Source: Candidatus Methanoperedens sp. (GTDB lineage Archaea > Halobacteriota > Methanosarcinia > Methanosarcinales > Methanoperedenaceae). Taken from it: DNA of 5,273 nt. The position numbers and the translations under genes are program-made. Below the pieces are notes generated by a model. The model ran no database searches and had not been told where the DNA came from. It saw only the letters and a program-made list of their open reading frames with translations. Location: the NCBI GenBank assembly GCA_028679855.1, contig JAJRAP010000144.1, positions 1 through 5,273 on the forward strand, in the 5' to 3' direction. Positions 1 to 5,142 of the stretch are shown here, piece by piece. Position 1 is the stretch's first letter. Every line of letters begins with the position of its first letter.

Positions 1-469
1 AATGGCTGACGCTATCGTAGAAGGTGCCCAATCAAGGAATGTTGACGCAGTTGCCATGAATTTCCATGAAGCAAAGATTGAAGAACTGAAATCTGCAGAT
101 GGAATAGCTCTCGGGTCATCCACATTCTATTATAAGATGCTGCCGCCCATGGAGAAATTCATTGAAAGCCTTGGTAAAGCCAATGCTAAAGGCAAGGTCG
201 GAGCAGCCTTCGGTTCATATGGATGGAGCGGTGAGGCGCCCGGTATGATCGCGGACAAGATGCGTGAACTCGGCATGAAAGTGATAGATCCAGTGCTGCG
301 CGTCCAGTATGCACCCGCGGAAAAAGACCTCGAAGAATGCAAACGCCTTGGAAAAGATATAGCTACAAATGTGAAAAAGACCTCTGAAAAACATACCAGG
401 CCAGGAAGCGCTTCAAAGCTTAAAGGTGCAAGCCTGCAGGAAGTCAAAATGGGTGAAGGAGGTCACTGA
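1..469 (+). CDS. Flavodoxin-domain protein, C-terminal part (FprA-like A-type flavoprotein or flavodoxin), 5' truncated
   Basis: The reading frame is open from the left edge and stops with TGA at 467-469. The ATG at position 2 is probably internal: no ribosome site can be seen and the FMN phosphate-binding loop expected just before it is outside the window. Counting from that Met, the FMN-ring loop GSSTFYYKMLPP lies at about residues 38-49 and FGSYGWSGEA at about 70-79. These are hallmarks of the flavodoxin domain at the C-terminus of A-type flavoproteins, cytoplasmic FMN enzymes that reduce O2 or NO (F420H2 oxidase in methanogens). If only 15-20 residues are missing, it is instead a stand-alone flavodoxin electron carrier; the diiron lactamase-like domain that would decide this is not visible. 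After about residue 127 a polar, Gly/Lys-rich tail of roughly 28 residues follows that is not part of the flavodoxin fold. The nitroreductase gene starts 30 bases downstream on the same strand, suggesting co-transcription. Confidence 0.85.
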   Translation, partial: MADAIVEGAQSRNVDAVAMNFHEAKIEELKSADGIALGSSTFYYKMLPPMEKFIESLGKANAKGKVGAAFGSYGWSGEAPGMIADKMRELGMKVIDPVLRVQYAPAEKDLEECKRLGKDIATNVKKTSEKHTRPGSASKLKGASLQEVKMGEGGH

Positions 470-488
470 GATAAGTAAACTGGATAAT

Positions 489-493
489 GAGGT
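489..493 (+). promoter_or_regulatory. Shine-Dalgarno site for the nitroreductase gene
   Basis: GAGGT lies 6 bases before the ATG at 500 and 12 bases before a second in-frame ATG at 506. The spacing favours 500 as the start. TGA at 488-490 closes the frame just upstream, so no longer N-terminus is possible. Confidence 0.5.
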
Positions 494-499
494 AAAAAT

Positions 500-1021
500 A
501 TGTTTATGGATGTGCGCAAAGCAATACAAACAAGACGAAGCATAAGGGCGTATGAATCTCGTGAGGTGGAAGAGGATAAACTGGAAAGAGTACTTGAATC
601 AGGCAGGCTTTCACCCTCTGCCGGGAACCGCCAGGAACGCAGATTTGTCATAGTAAGGGATGCAAAGACACGAAAAGCGCTTTCTGAAGCTGCGAAGAAC
701 CAGTCATTTGTGGCTGAGGCGCCTGTGGTAATTGCAGCCTGTTCGGTTGAATCTGATTATATAATGGCATGTGGGCAACCGGCTTATTCGATTGATACCG
801 CGATCGCTGTGGATCATATGACCCTCCAGGCGGTTGAAGAAGGACTTGGTACATGCTGGATAGGTGCATTCGATGAAAAAAAGGTAAAAGAAATATTGAA
901 TATCCCGGGCAGTGTGCGGGTAGTTCAGCTTCTGACTCTTGGTTATCCCTCGGCAATACCGCGCCCCACTTCGCGAAAAAGCCTTGATGAGATCGTGATG
1001 CGGGAGAAATGGAGAATTTGA
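500..1021 (+). CDS. Nitroreductase-family FMN oxidoreductase
   Basis: A 173-residue single-domain protein of the FMN-dependent nitroreductase fold, which uses NAD(P)H or another donor to reduce nitro compounds, quinones, flavins or other small molecules in the cytoplasm. Seen in sequence: the N-terminal FMN-phosphate motif RRSIRAY (residues 12-18), the PSAGNRQ segment (39-45, equivalent to the family PSAxNxQ loop), and GLGTCWIGAF (115-124), the classic C-terminal half motif, followed by LGYP (147-150). These make the family secure; the substrate cannot be read from sequence. The length is at the short end for the family, as in the small archaeal members, which usually work as homodimers. The residue pair after PSAGNRQ is ER rather than the PW common in bacterial enzymes. 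The gene follows the flavodoxin gene by 30 bases, so the two may share a transcript and a flavin-based redox role. It converges on the tRNA-Gln gene, whose 3' end is 14 bases beyond the stop codon. Confidence 0.9.
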   Translation: MFMDVRKAIQTRRSIRAYESREVEEDKLERVLESGRLSPSAGNRQERRFVIVRDAKTRKALSEAAKNQSFVAEAPVVIAACSVESDYIMACGQPAYSIDTAIAVDHMTLQAVEEGLGTCWIGAFDEKKVKEILNIPGSVRVVQLLTLGYPSAIPRPTSRKSLDEIVMREKWRI

Positions 1022-1022
1022 T

Positions 1023-1030
1023 AAAAAAAA
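1023..1030 (-). terminator. Oligo-T terminator of tRNA-Gln
   Basis: Eight consecutive A on the plus strand give T8 on the tRNA strand, starting 6 bases after the tRNA 3' end. A plain T-run without a hairpin is the usual archaeal termination signal. The run sits immediately after the nitroreductase stop codon. Confidence 0.55.
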
Positions 1031-1035
1031 TTTAG

Positions 1036-1108
1036 TAGTCCCGGGCGGATTCGAACCACCGTCTCCGGCTCCAAAGGCCAGAAGGATTGACCGCTACCCT
1101 ACGGGACT
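1036..1108 (-). tRNA. tRNA-Gln (anticodon UUG)
   Basis: The minus strand folds into a complete 73-base cloverleaf. The 7-bp acceptor stem AGTCCCG/CGGGACT is perfect, with discriminator A. The D arm starts GGGT with loop AGCGGTCAA. The anticodon stem CTGGC/GCCGG has one U-G pair, and the loop CTTTGGA carries U33 and anticodon UUG (plus-strand 1072-1074). The variable loop has 4 bases. The T arm is GGTGG-TTCGAAT-CCGCC with one U-G pair. There is no intron and no encoded CCA, so the CCA end must be added enzymatically. UUG reads the glutamine CAA codon, and CAG by wobble; archaea usually charge this tRNA with Glu and then amidate it (GatDE). U34 of this tRNA is a known target class for 2-thiolation by Ncs6-type enzymes, a candidate for which is encoded at 3083-3976. 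ATGC directly precedes the mature 5' end on the minus strand and resembles the start-site box of archaeal stable-RNA genes. Confidence 0.97.
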
Positions 1109-1182
1109 GCATCTTAAACTCACAATTAAACTACTTATTCTTTATGCCAACATTTTTACTTTAAGGAGTGCATCTAATCAAT
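1109..1182. promoter_or_regulatory. Divergent promoter region between tRNA-Gln and the PIN-ATPase gene
   Basis: This 74-base AT-rich gap must carry the promoters of two genes transcribed away from each other. On the minus strand, ATGC at 1112-1109 abuts the tRNA and could be the start-site box; CATAAAGAATAAG (1147-1135) lies at about the right distance for a weak TATA-like box. On the plus strand, TTATTCTTTATG (1135-1146) and ACTTTAAG (1158-1165) are the TATA-like candidates for the PIN-ATPase gene. No strong consensus box is present, so exact start points are uncertain. AAGGAG at 1163-1168 is a possible ribosome site but sits 14 bases before the ATG, which is long. Confidence 0.4.
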
Positions 1183-3030
1183 ATGACTGAGGAGTTATGT
1201 ATCGTTCCTGATACAAGTGTTATCATCGACGGGAGAATAACGGCGAAATTGAAAGCAGGGGAATATAAGGATACAACAGTGGTCATTGCAGAGGCGCTTG
1301 TGGCAGAGCTTGAAGCCCAGGCGAATAAGGGGAGAGAAACGGGTTTCAAGGGGCTTGAAGAACTAAAAGAACTGAGCGAGATGGCAAAAAGAGGGGAGAT
1401 CAGGATCGAGTTCACAGGAAAGCGTCCTTCCCTTGAGCAGATAAAACTTGCCTCATCTGGTGAGATAGACTCGATCATTCGCGCGGTAGCGGTAGATAAG
1501 AAAGCCCTTTTCATTACAAGCGACAAAGTGCAGGCAGAAGTGGCGCGTGCAAAGGGACTGAATGTGGAATATATGTATCCAGTGCAGGAGGAACTCAAAG
1601 AACTTCTCATCAGCGATTTTTTCACTGATGACACTCTTTCGGTACACCTCAAGGTCAACGTGCCGCCCATGGCAAAGAGGGGGACGATAGGAAACCAGAA
1701 ACTTGTCAGGATAAGGAATGAACCCTGCACAGAGCCGGAACTTCATGGTATTGCAAGGGAACTCATCGTAAGGACAAAACGCGACCCCGATTCGTTCTTG
1801 GAGATCGATTATACTGGAGCGACGGTATTCCAGATAGGCTCAATGCGCATAGCAGTGGCGCAGCCCCCCTTCTCGGACGGCATGGAGATAACTGCTGTAA
1901 GACCTATTGCGATCGTGCGCCTTGATGATTACAGGATGGGAAAGGAACTCAAGGACAGGATCGTGGAAAGACAGCGCGGGATCCTTGTGGCTGGACCACC
2001 AGGTGCGGGAAAATCCACTTTTGCCGCAAGCATAGCCGAATTCCTTTACAGGCAGAACTTTATAGTAAAGACTATGGAGTCGCCCCGGGACCTTCAGGTG
2101 CCGGATGCTATAACCCAGTATGCTCCCCTTGAGCGGGACATGGAAAAGACCGCAGACATCATGCTTCTTGTGAGACCCGATTATACCATCTACGATGAGG
2201 TCAGGAAGACAAAAGATTTCCATGTTTTTGCTGATATGAGGATGGCTGGCGTGGGAATGATTGGCGTGGTACATGCAACGAGGGCGGTGGATGCTATCCA
2301 GAGACTTATCGGTCGCGTTGAATTAGGTATCATCCCGCAGGTCGTGGATACAGTGGTCTTTATTGAAAAAGGAGAGGTTGCAAAGGTGTACGATATCGCG
2401 TTCACGGTAAAAGTGCCTCACGGTATGGTTGAGCAGGACCTTGCCCGTCCTGTGATAACCGTAGCGGATTTTGAAACACAGAACGTGGAGTATGAAATAT
2501 ATACATACGGCGAGCAGGTCGTGGTCATGCCTGTCGGCGAAACAGAAGGGAGGCGTTCTGGCATATGGGCTCTTGCTGGCAGGGAGATACGCAAAGAGAT
2601 GCAAAAATATACACGCAGTATGGTGGATGTCGAGGTGGTTTCAGACACAAGCGCTACTGTGTACATGGACGAGGAAGACATAGCCGGAGTGATCGGGAAA
2701 GCGGGAAAGAACATAGACCTTATCGAGAAAAAACTTGGGATACATCTTGATATAAGGGAAAGAAAAGCAGGCAGGGAAAAAGTAAAAAAGCCGGAAAAAA
2801 GCGAGATATCAAGTTTTGCTCCAATGGTTGAGCGCTCAAAGAAGCACATACTGCTCCACGTCGCAAAACTCACAGGTGAGACAGTGGATGTGTACATCGG
2901 GGATGATTATCTTTTGACAGCGACCGTTGGGCGCAAAGGGGACGTGAAGATCGGCAAGGAAACAGAAGAAGCGCAAAGAATACTGAAGAATATTTCACTT
3001 GTTACGATCAGGAAAAGCGAAAGGCAGTGA
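1183..3030 (+). CDS. PIN-domain ATPase with KH domain (PINA-like, COG1855)
   Basis: A 615-residue cytoplasmic protein with three recognisable parts. The N-terminal PIN nuclease fold (about 5-130) keeps all four expected acidic residues: D10 in VPDTSVIIDG, E42, D96 in GEIDS and D114 in TSDK. The central RecA-like ATPase of the PilT/secretion type (about 235-410) has Walker A GPPGAGKST at 271-279, Walker B acidic pair D338-E339 in TIYDEVR, and a His-box histidine H364 in VVHATRAVDA. A KH nucleic-acid domain (about 475-527) carries the loop GKAG at 505-508. A Lys/Glu-rich linker (about 527-547) leads to an unassigned beta-rich C-terminal module (about 555-615). This is the architecture of archaeal PINA; the Sulfolobus protein is a hexameric ATPase that binds Holliday junctions, works with Hjc and drives branch migration. 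A role in recombination or fork repair is inferred. ATG 1183 is chosen over an in-frame GTG at 1168, which overlaps the only Shine-Dalgarno-like bases. The gene is divergent from tRNA-Gln. Confidence 0.92.
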   Translation: MTEELCIVPDTSVIIDGRITAKLKAGEYKDTTVVIAEALVAELEAQANKGRETGFKGLEELKELSEMAKRGEIRIEFTGKRPSLEQIKLASSGEIDSIIRAVAVDKKALFITSDKVQAEVARAKGLNVEYMYPVQEELKELLISDFFTDDTLSVHLKVNVPPMAKRGTIGNQKLVRIRNEPCTEPELHGIARELIVRTKRDPDSFLEIDYTGATVFQIGSMRIAVAQPPFSDGMEITAVRPIAIVRLDDYRMGKELKDRIVERQRGILVAGPPGAGKSTFAASIAEFLYRQNFIVKTMESPRDLQVPDAITQYAPLERDMEKTADIMLLVRPDYTIYDEVRKTKDFHVFADMRMAGVGMIGVVHATRAVDAIQRLIGRVELGIIPQVVDTVVFIEKGEVAKVYDIAFTVKVPHGMVEQDLARPVITVADFETQNVEYEIYTYGEQVVVMPVGETEGRRSGIWALAGREIRKEMQKYTRSMVDVEVVSDTSATVYMDEEDIAGVIGKAGKNIDLIEKKLGIHLDIRERKAGREKVKKPEKSEISSFAPMVERSKKHILLHVAKLTGETVDVYIGDDYLLTATVGRKGDVKIGKETEEAQRILKNISLVTIRKSERQ

Positions 3031-3036
3031 CATTAC

Positions 3037-3051
3037 AATTTCCGGGAGATT
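3037..3051. repeat. Near-palindrome upstream of the thiolase TATA box
   Basis: AATTTCCGGGAGATT is a 15-base palindrome with one mismatch (two 7-base arms around a central G). It ends 1 base before the TATA-like element of the next gene, where archaeal regulators or TFB contact DNA. It could be an operator; a chance palindrome is possible. Confidence 0.3.
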
Positions 3052-3052
3052 A

Positions 3053-3061
3053 TTTATTAAA
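3053..3061 (+). promoter_or_regulatory. TATA box of the tRNA thiolase gene (leaderless start likely)
   Basis: TTTATTAAA is a good archaeal TATA-like box. Its centre is 26 bases before the ATG at 3083, so transcription should begin at or within a few bases of the start codon. No Shine-Dalgarno sequence is present between 3062 and 3082, consistent with a leaderless mRNA. Confidence 0.5.
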
Positions 3062-3082
3062 GTATAGCATTTTGACTTGATT

Positions 3083-3976
3083 ATGAAATGCCAGCGGTGC
3101 AGCAAAAGCGCTGTGATCTATCAGAAATACTCAAACACCCATCTTTGCAGGACGCATTTTATTACCGATGTGGAAAGAAAAATAAAGCGCGATATCCGTA
3201 AATTCAGGATGGTGCAAAAAGGGGACAGGATAGCAGTAGCGTTAAGCGGCGGAAAGGACAGCACAGTTCTTCTTTATGTTCTGCATAAGATATTCAAGGG
3301 TAGAAAAGACCTGGAACTTTCTGCCATCACGATAGATGAAGGAATAAAAGGATACCGTGAGAACACACTTGAACATGCGGTAAATCTGACCCGCGACCTT
3401 GGCATCCCGCACACAATAAGTTCGTTCAAGGAAGGATTCGGCGTCACTCTTGATGAGCTTACAACGAGAAAAGAACACGCTGCATGCACCCTTTGCGGTG
3501 TGCTTCGGAAAAACCTGCTCAATAAAACCGCAAGGGAGCTTGGCGCAATTAAACTTGCTACCGGTCATAACCTTGACGATGAGTCGCAGACAATTCTCAT
3601 GAACTATCTGCGAGGTGATATGGACAGGTTAAAAAGGATGATTCCAAACGTTAAACAACCGGGTCTTGTCATGAGAATAAAACCGCTTCGAAGCATCCCG
3701 GAAAAAGAGGTAGCTCTTTACGGATTCTTAAACGACCTGCCTGTAAGCATGGACGAATGCCCCTACGCAGGGGAAGCTTTGCGAAATGAGATACGCGAGA
3801 TGCTCAACAACTATGAGGTAAAACATCCAGGTACGAAATACTCCCTTCTTGGAGGGTATGAAACTATCTCCGAAGCTCTTCGTTCTCCTGATAATCAGAT
3901 AGCAGTATGCAGGATATGCGGTGAACCGGGGAGTGATGCTGTATGCAAGACCTGCAGACTGCTTGGAAAAAAATAA
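3083..3976 (+). CDS. TtuA/NcsA (Ncs6)-family tRNA 2-thiouridine synthetase
   Basis: A 297-residue PP-loop enzyme that adenylates a tRNA uridine and replaces its 2-oxygen with sulfur. Sequence evidence follows the whole family plan. An N-terminal zinc finger has C3, C6, C22 and H25. The PP-loop SGGKDS is at 55-60. The three iron-sulfur ligands are C135 and C138 in CTLCG plus C226 in DECPYAG. The conserved ATGHNLDDE is at 159-167. A second zinc finger has C276, C279, C288 and C291. The zinc-ligand positions closely match bacterial TtuA. Archaeal members act either on U34 of tRNA Lys, Glu and Gln (NcsA/Ncs6) or on U54 in thermophiles (TtuA); nothing here suggests a thermophile, so U34 is the better guess. 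Sulfur is normally delivered by a ubiquitin-like SAMP/TtuB protein, which is not encoded in this window. ATG 3083 gives the N-terminus MKCQRC, with C3 and C6 in the family positions; the in-frame TTG at 3077 would add only two residues. Confidence 0.93.
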   Translation: MKCQRCSKSAVIYQKYSNTHLCRTHFITDVERKIKRDIRKFRMVQKGDRIAVALSGGKDSTVLLYVLHKIFKGRKDLELSAITIDEGIKGYRENTLEHAVNLTRDLGIPHTISSFKEGFGVTLDELTTRKEHAACTLCGVLRKNLLNKTARELGAIKLATGHNLDDESQTILMNYLRGDMDRLKRMIPNVKQPGLVMRIKPLRSIPEKEVALYGFLNDLPVSMDECPYAGEALRNEIREMLNNYEVKHPGTKYSLLGGYETISEALRSPDNQIAVCRICGEPGSDAVCKTCRLLGKK

Positions 3977-3982
3977 AAAACC

Positions 3983-4010
3983 TTCTTATTTTCTATTTTT
4001 AGAATAAGAA
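3983..4010 (+). terminator. AU-rich hairpin with T-run after the thiolase gene
   Basis: TTCTTATT (3983-3990) pairs perfectly with AATAAGAA (4003-4010). Two more pairs (one U-G, one U-A) extend the stem to 10 bp around the loop CTATTTTT (3993-4000). T-rich stretches 7-24 bases after the TAA stop fit archaeal termination; the hairpin itself is AU-only and weak. Its right arm overlaps a second palindrome at 4002-4016. Confidence 0.4.
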
Positions 4011-4016
4011 TTATTC
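4002..4016. repeat. Perfect 15-base palindrome upstream of the mdh TATA-like box
   Basis: GAATAA (4002-4007) and TTATTC (4011-4016) are perfect inverted 6-base arms around GAA. The palindrome ends 5 bases before the TATA-like box at 4022-4030. It shares bases with the right arm of the 3983-4010 hairpin, so the two foldings exclude each other in RNA. As DNA it is a candidate operator for malate dehydrogenase. Confidence 0.35.
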
Positions 4017-4021
4017 AGCAC

Positions 4022-4030
4022 AAATATTAT
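4022..4030 (+). promoter_or_regulatory. TATA-like box of malate dehydrogenase
   Basis: AAATATTAT is centred 31 bases before the ATG at 4057, so transcription should begin within a few bases of the start codon. No Shine-Dalgarno sequence precedes the ATG (CGAAAAC). A leaderless or very short leader mRNA is likely. TTTATC at 4045-4050 is too close to the start to serve as the box. Confidence 0.4.
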
Positions 4031-4056
4031 CTTGTTTTGAAACCTTTATCGAAAAC

Positions 4057-4986
4057 ATGCCAAAGATCACGATAATAGGCGCAGGTGCAGTCGGTGCGAC
4101 AGCGGCGCAGAGGATAGCACAGATGGAATTGGGTGATGTCGTCATGACCGATATCGTTGAAGGGCTGCCGCAGGGTAAAGCCCTTGACCTTGCGGAAGCA
4201 GGACCCCTGTGCGGGTACGACGCAAAGGTAACAGGCACGAACGAATATAAGGACATCGAAGGTTCTGACGTGGTCGTGGTCACGGCAGGGATAGCAAGAA
4301 AGCCAGGTATGACCCGCGAAGACCTGCTTAAGATAAACGGGAAGATAATCAGGGAGGTTTCTCAGAACATTGCGAAATATGCCCCTGATTCGATCGTCAT
4401 CACGGTCACGAACCCGCTTGATATAATGACGTATGTCGCTTTGAAGACAACGGGTTTTGAACCGCGGCGGGTGTTCGGTATGAGCGGAGTGCTTGATTCA
4501 GGAAGGTTCGCCACATTTATCGCTATGGAACTGGGCTGCTCTGTGCGGGATATAAGCGCGATGGTGCTTGGAGGGCACGGTGACACGATGGTCCCTCTGC
4601 CGCGCTTTACAACGGTCTCGGGTGTTCCTATAACAGAACTGATGTCAAAAGATACTATCCAGCGCCTTGTTGAAAGGACTGTGAACGGCGGGGCTGAAAT
4701 TGTGAACCTTCTCAAGACGGGGAGCGCCTTCTACGCGCCTTCTGCAGCGGTTACGAACATGGTTGAGGCAGTGTTGAAGGATACGAAACGGGTAATGCCT
4801 GTGTGCGCATACCTGAGCGGTGAATACGGAAAAAGGGATATTTATCTGGGCGTTCCTGTGAAGCTTGGGGGACGCGGTGTGGAAGAGATAATAGAGCTTG
4901 AGCTTGCAGATGATGAGAAAAAAGCGCTGGACAGGTCTGCTGAGGCTGTGAGGTCGGGGATAGCTTCTTTGAAGGCGATCCAATAA
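4057..4986 (+). CDS. mdh: Malate dehydrogenase (LDH-like type), NAD-dependent
   Basis: A 309-residue cytoplasmic enzyme interconverting malate and oxaloacetate, full length for the LDH-like (tetrameric) malate dehydrogenases. The Rossmann motif GAGAVG is at 8-13. D32 at the end of the second beta strand in MTDIVEG is the residue that selects NAD over NADP. In the substrate loop, R81 within ARKPGMTRED is the arginine that distinguishes malate from lactate dehydrogenase, and R87 is the second substrate arginine. N119 lies in TVTNPLD. D147 and R150 are in SGVLDSGR, and the catalytic histidine H174 is in GGHGDT. All active-site residues are present. In a methanogen-like archaeon it would serve the partial citric acid cycle linking oxaloacetate to malate and fumarate for biosynthesis. 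The ATG at 4057 is the only start giving the family N-terminus MPKITIIGAG. It is preceded by its own TATA-like box and separated from the thiolase gene by 80 bases, so it is probably transcribed alone. Confidence 0.95.
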   Translation: MPKITIIGAGAVGATAAQRIAQMELGDVVMTDIVEGLPQGKALDLAEAGPLCGYDAKVTGTNEYKDIEGSDVVVVTAGIARKPGMTREDLLKINGKIIREVSQNIAKYAPDSIVITVTNPLDIMTYVALKTTGFEPRRVFGMSGVLDSGRFATFIAMELGCSVRDISAMVLGGHGDTMVPLPRFTTVSGVPITELMSKDTIQRLVERTVNGGAEIVNLLKTGSAFYAPSAAVTNMVEAVLKDTKRVMPVCAYLSGEYGKRDIYLGVPVKLGGRGVEEIIELELADDEKKALDRSAEAVRSGIASLKAIQ

Positions 4987-5142
4987 TTTAATATTATCTG
5001 AATTATAACTGAACTATCTCGAAGAGGAATACTCAAAAGATGATAACTATGAAACCACATAAAGACATCCTGTCAATCTGCTGCACCAGTTAAAGACCCG
5101 CGTAACTTATTTCATCCTGCACCGCATCTATCACTAAAATCT
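4987..5142 (+). other. Intergenic region after mdh, with possible promoters and a 17-codon ORF
   Basis: This 156-base gap holds no secure gene. AATATTATCT at 4990-4999 repeats exactly the TATA-like sequence in front of mdh (4023-4032) and could start a transcript near 5020-5030. A 17-codon ORF (ATG 5040 to TAA 5093, beginning MITMKPHK and ending CCTS) has AGAGGA at 5023-5028, 11 bases upstream. ACTTATTT at 5106-5113 is a second TATA-like box, centred about 33 bases before the zinc-motif gene start. No strong terminator for mdh is visible. Confidence 0.35.

Noticed and set aside
456..463. A perfect Shine-Dalgarno-like AAGGAGGT at the end of the flavodoxin gene
   Set aside because: No ATG, GTG or TTG follows within the usual 5-12 bases. 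The next ATG (487) opens a two-codon frame ending at once, and the nitroreductase ATG is 36 bases away with its own site. The bases encode the final Glu-Gly-Gly codons and are probably coincidence.
1168..1182. GTG at 1168 as the start of the PIN-ATPase gene
   Set aside because: It would add only MHLIN, overlaps the only Shine-Dalgarno-like bases, and the ATG at 1183 places the conserved VPDTS strand at the normal distance from the N-terminus.
1161..1730. A 189-codon open frame on the minus strand opposite the PIN-ATPase gene
   Set aside because: It lies antisense to the PIN domain, is rich in Ser and Thr as expected for the complement of a real gene, and has no recognisable motif. The plus-strand frame carries an intact catalytic domain there.
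2418..2897. A 159-codon minus-strand frame opposite the KH region
   Set aside because: It is Ser/Phe-rich shadow sequence with no domain, and the plus strand encodes the KH domain. Shorter frames in this stretch on both strands are rejected for the same reason.
3077..3082. TTG at 3077 as the start of the tRNA thiolase
   Set aside because: It adds two residues only, while ATG 3083 gives the family N-terminus with zinc-ligand cysteines at positions 3 and 6 and fits the TATA box spacing.
4362..4715. A 117-codon minus-strand frame inside mdh
   Set aside because: It is antisense to the malate dehydrogenase active-site region and has no motif or ribosome site of its own.
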